A DNA stretch of 64,000 nucleotides from positions 90,986,609 through 91,050,608 of the forward strand of contig JARDYH010000003.1 of NCBI GenBank assembly GCA_029215795.1. Reading direction: 5' to 3'. Both the position numbers and the translations under genes were made by a program. Shown here one piece after another: positions 33,501 through 42,400 of the stretch. Every line of letters starts with the position of its first letter. Position 1 is the stretch's first letter. The stretch comes from Anniella stebbinsi (lineage: Eukaryota; Chordata; Lepidosauria; Squamata; Anniellidae). The notes under the pieces are model-generated. The model ran no database searches. It saw only the letters and a list, made by a program, of their open reading frames with translations, and had not been told where the DNA came from.

Positions 33501-36444
33501 GCTGCAGCTAGTGCAAAATGTAGCAGCTAGACTGCTGACTGGAACATCTTATAGAGACCATATAACACCAGTCTTAAAGGAATTGCACTGGATGCCAATA
33601 TGTTTCTGGTCAAAATTCAAGATGTTGGCAATGACGTTTAAAGCCCTAAACGGCTTGAGGTCTCGATACTTGAGGGAGTGCCTCTCCCTATATCTGCCTG
33701 CCCGAGACCTGAGATCTGTCAGAGTTGCCCTTCTCCGTGCCTCACCAACGCATGATATACGCTCTGGTGGGACATGAGAGAGGGCTTTCTCTGTTGTGGC
33801 ACCTTGGCTGTGGAATGCCCTCCCAAGGAGGCCCGACAGGTGCCGGCACTGGCTTTGTTTCGGCACCAGGTTAAGACATGGCTTTTTAATAAAGCCTTTG
33901 ATGGCTAAATCCACCTGCCTGCACACTGTCTTGTTTTAACTGGATTTAAACTATTTTAAAATTTCATATTGGTTTTAATATATTAGTGGTTTAATTTGTT
34001 TAAGATTTGTGTATTTATTCTATTTTATATGTATGATTTTATCTGTACGCCGCCCTGAGATCCCTGTGACATACGGCGGGATATAAATATTTAAATAAAT
34101 AAATAAACAAACAGTAGCTGCTATTAAAAACTCCGGAACTTTAAAGCACAGTGTGACAAAGTATGATAGCCAGCCTAACTCAATTCAAATAAATATTCTC
34201 CATATAATTTTCCAGAGGTACAAATCCACCTTCATGTGATTCTGGAACTACTCAGGACTCTAGGTGGCGACTATACTATGATGTCTATCAGTACTTCCTA
34301 CCAGAGAATGACTTGTCTGAAGCAGCGTTTGTGAGCCACATGAAGAAGATGTCTGAGGTGCAAAATATCAGAGCTAATGGGGTTAAAGTAAGTTGTACAG
34401 GTTTGGTGTATGGATTTACGGTGGTTTTGAGATCCCGCTGTATGGCCAAGTAACTCAGTGGCAGGCAACTTTTTTGGGATTGTAGACACATTGCGCAATT
34501 TGAAAAACTGTCCTGGGCACCATCACAAAATGGCTTCCAGGGGAGGCATGGCAAAGGACAGGTAACCTGTCTAAAAGACTGAGAACAAGGCAGAGGTGAT
34601 GTCTGAGTTAAACAAAACACACACCAGGCAAATCCTTTGAACTCACAATTTTCAGCACCAACGAAACCTATTTCACAGCAATCCCAGCTGCTGGTAAGAA
34701 AATGTGTTAATTAAAAAAAAAGTGAGAAGGACAGAGCACTTTGGTGGCCACCAAGAATGTTCTTGGTGTAACTCCTTTGGTCAGTTTCCAATGAAGATCT
34801 CTTGAAACCTTTGTAGCTTGTGTTTAAGGTGACTTGCTTCAGTAGGAGTCTATAGGTCTTGCACTAGAAGCACATGAACATATAACATATAAAGCTGGCT
34901 TATATTAGTGTTGGTTGGTCTAGCTTAGTATTGGCAGTGACTCTCTGGGGTCTGAGAGAGAGGTATTTTCCAGAATTTCTTTTAACTCAGGGCTGGGAAA
35001 TGTGTGGCCCTCTAGATGTTGTTGGACTGTAATTCTCATCAACCCCAGCCAGCATAGCCAATGTTGAGGGATGATGGGGGTTGCATTCCAAAAACATCTG
35101 GAGGGCCACACGTTCCCCATCACTATTTTAACTGGAGATATCAAGTATCGAACATGTGATTTCCATTTTTCAGCCTAAAAAATCCAAATTCTAGAATATA
35201 TAGGGCATGTTTTGAAAAAGGAAAAAAGGTGCCTTTTCATATTACTTTATATTGCTTCTAGTATGGCTTGTTATCTGCTTTGGAGACGCTTCAGTTCAGA
35301 GGGAGGTTACCAATATTTTAATGAATAATTCCATGTGTTAAGAGTAAACATAATGCTCACCTCTAAGTTTGGGTGCAGGAGTATGTGTGTGTATGTGTTC
35401 CATCTCTTTTATTCCCTCAATATTCTTTTTATGTCCCCCACAGATGATGACCTTAACTAGCAAAGACAAAACTGACTTGTACTTTTCCTCACTTCCGGGA
35501 CAAGGAGTGATCTACAATGTCATAGTGAGGGACCCACTGTGGAACACCTCAGCTGCATATGTACCTGTTCACACATATGCATGTAGCCTCTCCGTTTCGG
35601 TGGATAACTGTTCCACTCTCAGTGAGTCAACTGAAAATACACATATTTTTCCCAGTTCTGTGTACATAAGGGAACATGATGGCCAAGAGGCTGGTCTTTA
35701 TTTTATTTTTTTGCAGTTCCTTGCGAGAGGGGGTGGAAAGATGCCTCATCTTGAACCCACACTTTCTGAAATGAGATTGAGTCATTGGGTTGGGAGTTGA
35801 AAATGCTAGTTCTTACAGGGCAGAAATAATAATAATAATCATAAATAATAATAATATTTATTTGTAACCCGCCTCTCCCTCCGGATCGAGGCGGGGAACA
35901 GCAACAATATAAACATAAAAATCACAACAGTTAAAATTTTTAAAAAGCAAGAGAACGATACAACATTAAAAACTGCCTTTATGTTGTGCTGCTCCAGAAG
36001 CATTGGAACAGGAGGGGATGGGTTGACACCATAGTTCAGAGTTTGTGAATCGCTGCTGACAGAAGACAGTTTTACACATGACCTGCATAGTTGACTGGAA
36101 GTAGCAGTTTAAACTCTGATCCAGTGTATGGTCCAATATGGCTATAGACTGTCCCTGCCTATTTACCTAAGAGGTGAACTACAGTCAGCCCAAACTAGGC
36201 TGATGAGTGTTACCCAGAGGACCTTCTCTTCTGCTGCTCCCAGACTGTGGCATGGCCTGCCGGGAGAGATTCGACAACTTAGCAGTCTTCTTGAATTTAA
36301 GAGATCCGTGAAGACTGATCTCTTCCGGCAGGCCTACCTAGTTGAATTTTAAGATGTTTTTATTAATGTATTAGTCTTGTTTGTTTTATGGTCTTTGTAT
36401 TTATATTGTTCCCTGCCTCGATCCAGAGGGAGAGGCGGGTAAGA

Positions 36445-36494
<50 letters not shown>

Positions 36495-39400
36495 CAATAA
36501 CAACTGCAACTGCAACTGCAACTACAACAACTATATGTTCTCCTAATCATGTGTAGAGCAGTGTGTGTGTATGTGTGGGGTGAATTTCAGGGGGAAGGTT
36601 TAACACACACCCCTACCAAGAGTGCCATGGTCCAGATTCAAATTGGGCATATGTGTACTTACACTGGAGTAGGTAAAGCCATCACCTATCAATACACTAT
36701 GCATGATTAAAATAGTGTGGCTATGCATGATTAGGAGAACGTTCAGTTTGGCCCTCTCCAGATCCCTATGAGGGAGGGCAATATTGTCATTTTTGTCCTC
36801 TATGAACCTGTTCAGACAACACAGTAAGCCATGGTTAAGTCGCTAAACCTTTTGTAGCAAATGGTTAGTGAGCGTGTTTATACCATGATGACATAGCCAC
36901 CATGATTAGGAACGGTTCACACGACTGAACCACTGCGGCTTAGCATGTTAACAAGGTCTTATATTTTACACTCTACTCCAAATACATAGAGATGGGACTG
37001 ACAATATTTGGCAATATTACCTCGGCTCAGTAGAAGTTGAAAGGAAAGAAGCCTTTGGGTACTGTCAAAGAGGAACCGGCCAACTGTGCAGAATGGTGCT
37101 GTTACTTTTTTATTATACTTGTTTATGTTATAAAGCTAAATTCTTCAGGTAAGTAGCAGCTGGAAAATCTGGAGAAAAGATGGCTGCAGTAGTTTTAATA
37201 CTCTTTTAAAAAAAAAATTACAGTGGTTAAAATGTCCTTATGGCTTTCCATGGTGGGGTCTGTAATTTGTTTCTTCAGAGAGGATGACCTTGATGCTGAA
37301 TATCAGATCCTGGAAAAAAGCCTGACAAAATGGGTTATTGTAGGCTGAAGCTGCCTCTTAATCATTCCTTGGAAGAAAATTGCCTCTTCGGCCTCTATGT
37401 AACTATAAACTCCAATGGTTACTCATGAAATGTACATGCGCATTCTTCTTTTGTTCCCTTCTACAGGAAAACTCTCCACCAAAGTATTTTTCACAGCACT
37501 TGCTGTCCTTGGCCTCTTCATCTGTTTCCTTGGACACAGGTTCTGGAAAACAGGTACTGGTTAGGGAGACCGTGTGCAGAACAGAGAGAGATGGTTCCCA
37601 ATAAAGTTAAATTTGTTGAACAATTGTCAACACCTTCTGAAAGGCCACAGGTTCCCCACTCCTGTTACAGAGAGTCTGAGAGAAAAGTGTCTTCCTCCAC
37701 CCCCCACTGTGTTTTTGCATGAGTCACTGATCTGAGGATTGGCAGGAGGCAATCCCAGAGCTATGACTCTTCTAGAGAAGTCACAAGTCACCTCTTTTAT
37801 GATTCTGCATTGTCCCTATATCATTCCCAATGCAGAGAGATTGTAGAATCAACTGCCTTTCCTCTGGAGGCTGATGGAAAGGCAGCATATCCAAAGCAGC
37901 TAACTATGCAGAGACACTGCAGGCAGCCTCCTCTTTGGGTGGATACTTTGGGTTTACAGGAGACTTTACTACGTGTGAGGGGAGTTAATGAAATAATTCC
38001 GTACCTTTGGGAATAGATCAGGATCGCATAACAGCTACTGTTAGTTCCATTGTGTTAAAAGTATGACCCCCTTAAAAAGAGGTTTCCTGTTCACGGATTC
38101 ATTAATGAACATAAGTGGCTTTTATTGGATTTGGAATTCTACCCCCGTACCTATTGGAATAACCTTTACACCCATGACACAATCCCTATGTTTATGTGTC
38201 CAGCTTCTTGGATACTGACCTTGTAGAGCCCTCTTAAATCCAGATGAATTTTTTTTTGCTAAAATTCATCATTGTATCTTAATCTTTCCTGAAAAAAAAA
38301 ATACTACATTTAATAATTATTTCTAACTTCTCCCCTTAGATCTATTCTTTATGGGCTTCATCTCCATGGCATTCTTTTTCTTCATAACCATTACTAGAAC
38401 ATCGGCTCTCGATTACGATGGTAAGCAGAGTTATGGGAAGAGTTTGTTTGTTTGTTTGTTTGAAGCCTGGCGTTGGAACATAGGTGTTCCTGGTAAGAAG
38501 GGCTGGCCGGCTTGGTCTGATGTGACTATCGATAGCATCACATTAATTATAGGACTACTGATTCCAAGGAGGACTTCCGAATAGGCAAGCTGTGCAAAGT
38601 TTATATAACATGGCCAAGAATTAAGGAGGCATTACAAGCAACAGGGATGGCTTTTTCTCACAGTCAACTTAACTTAAAGTTTGGCGTTCTGAGATTTTAA
38701 TGAGTCCGTGGGCCACCAGCAGGAGATGTGCAAGTGCAGAAGTCAGCTTCCTGTGTATCATTTTGATTCCCACTTTTTTTTTCTTTTTTTTTTTTTAAGG
38801 GAAAAAGTTCTTGCCCTTATGCTGTGAAGATATGTGTGAAAAGGTACAGGCAGTGCCTTCTGAAACCTCAGAAGCTAAACAGATGGCCTAATTAAGATTT
38901 CCAGTGCATCAGAAGTGAGGGGATTCAGTAATTTGCATAACTCTGTGCCCTCTCCCATGACTAGTGAAAAAAGAATAAATTGTGAAAAGTAAATAGTGCA
39001 GAATAAATTATGCAAAATAAGAGAATTCTGCAACCATGCTTAGTTTGCATAATTTATACGAGTTGCAGAGTTTTGCCTCTTTGGTACAGAATGAAATTGT
39101 GTTACTGCAGAAGACATACAGGGCCTGTTCAGGAGACACTTTATACCTTGCTGTTTAAGGCTTTTGGTTAAGCAGCAGGAATTAAGGTATCTAGTGCGAT
39201 GCATTTTGCTAAACCCTGCTCACTCACTAGCCACAGTCAGACCGCCTGCAGCAGAGTTAGTGGCTCCAACCATGACTTGAAGTGTTGTGTGCGACAGCAC
39301 AGCTTGTGGTTAGTGCTAACCCCAGAGAACCACAGTTTCGCTAACCACAGAGTCTGAACAGGCTCACGGTGAAACATCCATTCTATATTTAACACTAGCA

Positions 39401-42400
39401 ATGTCAATATGTTATTTGACCATCTTGGATACCTAGCTCTCAGTGAATAATTGCAGAATTTCAGCGTAGGCTTTCATTTCTGTAAGAAAGGATTTAGGTT
39501 TTTTTCCCTTCTTTTTTTTTTTTTTTTTTAAAAAAAGCAAGATGAAGTTAACAATCAAAAGTATTTTTAAAATCCAGAAAGTTTGCAGACTTACAGTAGG
39601 TCCACCAAAGAGTCATGTGGGGCTCTATGGTTTTGGGGGCATTCTATCTCCCTCTCCACACGTCTGCAAAACCAAACTCCACAAACTGCTTGGTGGAATT
39701 GGTGATTCATTTGGAATATATGAATTCCTAGAGGAGGAAATGTGCAGTAGGAATTCTGCAAGGTAAACCTCTTAAGTGGTCCGGATGTGAGATCTCATGA
39801 AAAACATAGGTAAAGTTTGAGATCCACAACTTTTGGCTGGCTTTGGCAGCCAAAGCAAAGATTGTGATGTTAGGACTTCACCCCTTCCCTTTAAGCATAA
39901 TCCTGGATACGTTTCCTGGGAAGAAAGCCCTATTGTGTTCAGTGGGGCTTATGCCCAGGTAAGCATGCATAGGATTGCAGCCTTAGTTCCTGACCTGGAG
40001 GGAAGGATAGTTTTGTTTTGGCACTGGCTCAAAACAACCAAAGGCTGGGTCTCATGTGGGTGGTAAGCAGAACCTAGCCTGCCCTAACCATTGTCTGTGG
40101 CTTGGAGCTGGAGAAGAGGCAGGGATATTCTCCATTGCACTGATCTTCAGAGATCTCAGCACATGTAAAGGATCCCCGACCTTTCCTCAGCTGCAAGCTA
40201 GTAACCAAGGCTGGGCCCCCACTGTCATCACAAGGTGGACTCTTGAGTAAGGTAGAAATGTGGTTTTGACAAAAGTGTTCCGATTTTTTAAAGAAAAAAG
40301 TGCTGGATAGATACATAATAAGGTAATAAACATAAGATCTCCGTTCTCAAAAAGAAAATGTTAGGCTAGTGTAAATCTTGTTGTTGGCTGGGGAAGTGTA
40401 TCTTTTCTTTCTTTCTGTACTAATGAAAAAACTACAGGCAGTCTTGGAGTAGATGCTTACAGCGAAATGTTACATTCATGCTGTTTAGCTGCTGATTCCA
40501 CATGATTGGTCCCATGCTTCTCTGGTGATAAAAATGCTATTTGAGCAACATGAGATCCAGCCAGCCATGGGGAAGCAGCAACCCCTGTACAGTGGTAGGT
40601 TCACATTTTAGAAATCCAAGATAGATCTATTCAACTTGCAGCAAAAGTCCTATTTATTAGGACAAAGTCTGCAGAAGCTTGTGCCATAATGAATCTGTTA
40701 GTCTCTACAGTTCTAAAATATCCTGTATGTTCTTGCTGCATCAGACTACTTTGGCTACCTTTCTGGAAATGTGGAATTTAACATGGAGTTTGAAAGGACA
40801 AAGTGAAACCCGAAAGTGTAATCTTTCAAGAATGGGCAGCGTTGGAGGAATGTACGCTATTGACTTTTCTTCCTATTGTAAACTTCATTTTCTCCTTTGT
40901 TCTCCCCCCATCCTTGTCTTTCCAGTCCGTCTTGGCCTTACAGCAGTAGTTGGAGTTCTTGGTGGTCTCCTCTTGGTGGCTTATTGGTGGCGATTTGGCT
41001 TTGTGATCCTATGTATGTTGATTGTAGGGCTAGTGCTGGGGTTCTTTGTTGCCTCTACAGTTTTCTTCACTCCCTTAGGTATGTCACATAGTCATTTTCT
41101 TTTGTCGCCACAGAAATGTGAATATGTTGTTGTTTTATGAAGCTTGGTGTTGGGATAACTCAACTCCCATCTGCTGACTTTGAATTCTTAGGTCTCAAAC
41201 CTTAAGAGAGGGAGAGATTGCCAGTCTGAGATTTAAAAAAATGTTGTTATATTAAAATAAAGAGCATTGTCAATCATCCCATATAGTATAATGGCATATA
41301 GACAGAATACCTAGTTTAAAATAAATCACACTCTAAAATACGTTTAATATTTACAGTTGGTTTGCATAAGAATTTATGTGAATGTTTGTTTTATACATGA
41401 GCCTGACACATTTCAGCAAATGTTCCATCAAGCGTTTACTTGGGAAAGTATATAGTTGACATTCCACAATTGGTTTGTTTCTCAGTTGTCCCTTTTTAAA
41501 TTTTGTTACTCTCCAAAGTGGTTGGGTTATGAATATTGGCCTAGGTGCGTTAAATGAGCTTTTCTGTAAGAAACATCGCAGTCTTGTCATGGTTTTAAAC
41601 CTCGATTAAACTGGTTTTGCATGGAGACTAAAACTTCCTTTTACTCATGTTATGAATCTTATACCTTCACAGGAGATTATAAGGTTTTCCAGGATGATGC
41701 TGTCTTCTGGGTGACCTTCTGTTGCATCACCTTGGTGGTCCCAATAGTTTTTATTGGCTGCCCCAGAGTAGTAAGTACCTTTAAAAAAAAAAAAAAAACT
41801 TGCATTGTTTCAGCTTCAGTTGTTTGTAAAATTTGGAGTGTTGGTGGGCAGAAGGCTACAACTGAACTATCTTTTTAAGAGTTTGCCTTTGTCATTATAT
41901 AATTCCACCCTGCCTGTTAAATATTTGGGAAACGCCCTGCTCAAGGTCCCTTCTACTTGAGACATGAGAAGAAGGGACCTTGAGCAATAATGGTGGTGCT
42001 GCCACTGAAAAGGCAACATCCTCATCCACTCATACATGTGATGTATATGTAACTTATAAATATATCCTGGCAAATCTGCCAGAATATCTCTTTATAGCTG
42101 TAGGAGGCAATCAGTGTTTTTATTTCAGTAAACCTTTGATGTATGAAATCCCAGCTCCATGATATCCTCCCCCAAACCCCTTCCCCACATACAAACTTTG
42201 TTTTGTGTTTGATTATACACTTTTGTTAGTTTATTCACTGCTCCGTGTGTATCTTTATGGCAGAAGGGCAGTTAATGTAACTAGTAAAAGCCAATGGTCA
42301 GTGAATCACATGGGTTAAAAGCCTCGCTGCATTTTGCCTCTGCTGAACTGCATTTCCTAGCATTTTAGCACCTTCTGTACACCTGCACAAACTGGAGTGC

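Larger units (their letters stand above)
37554..40925 (+). other. TM7SF3: TM7SF3 introns 7 and 8
   Basis: Intron 7 (37554-38339) and intron 8 (38421-40925) flank the short exon 8. Intron 8 holds the MITEs at 39.1 and 39.9 kb and homopolymer T and A runs near 38770-38797 and 39505-39537. The rest holds nothing recognised. Confidence 0.6.

Noticed and set aside
33050..33777. Possible host gene
   Set aside because: The YADD box and the L2-type C-terminal motifs identify a LINE reverse transcriptase with frame breaks.
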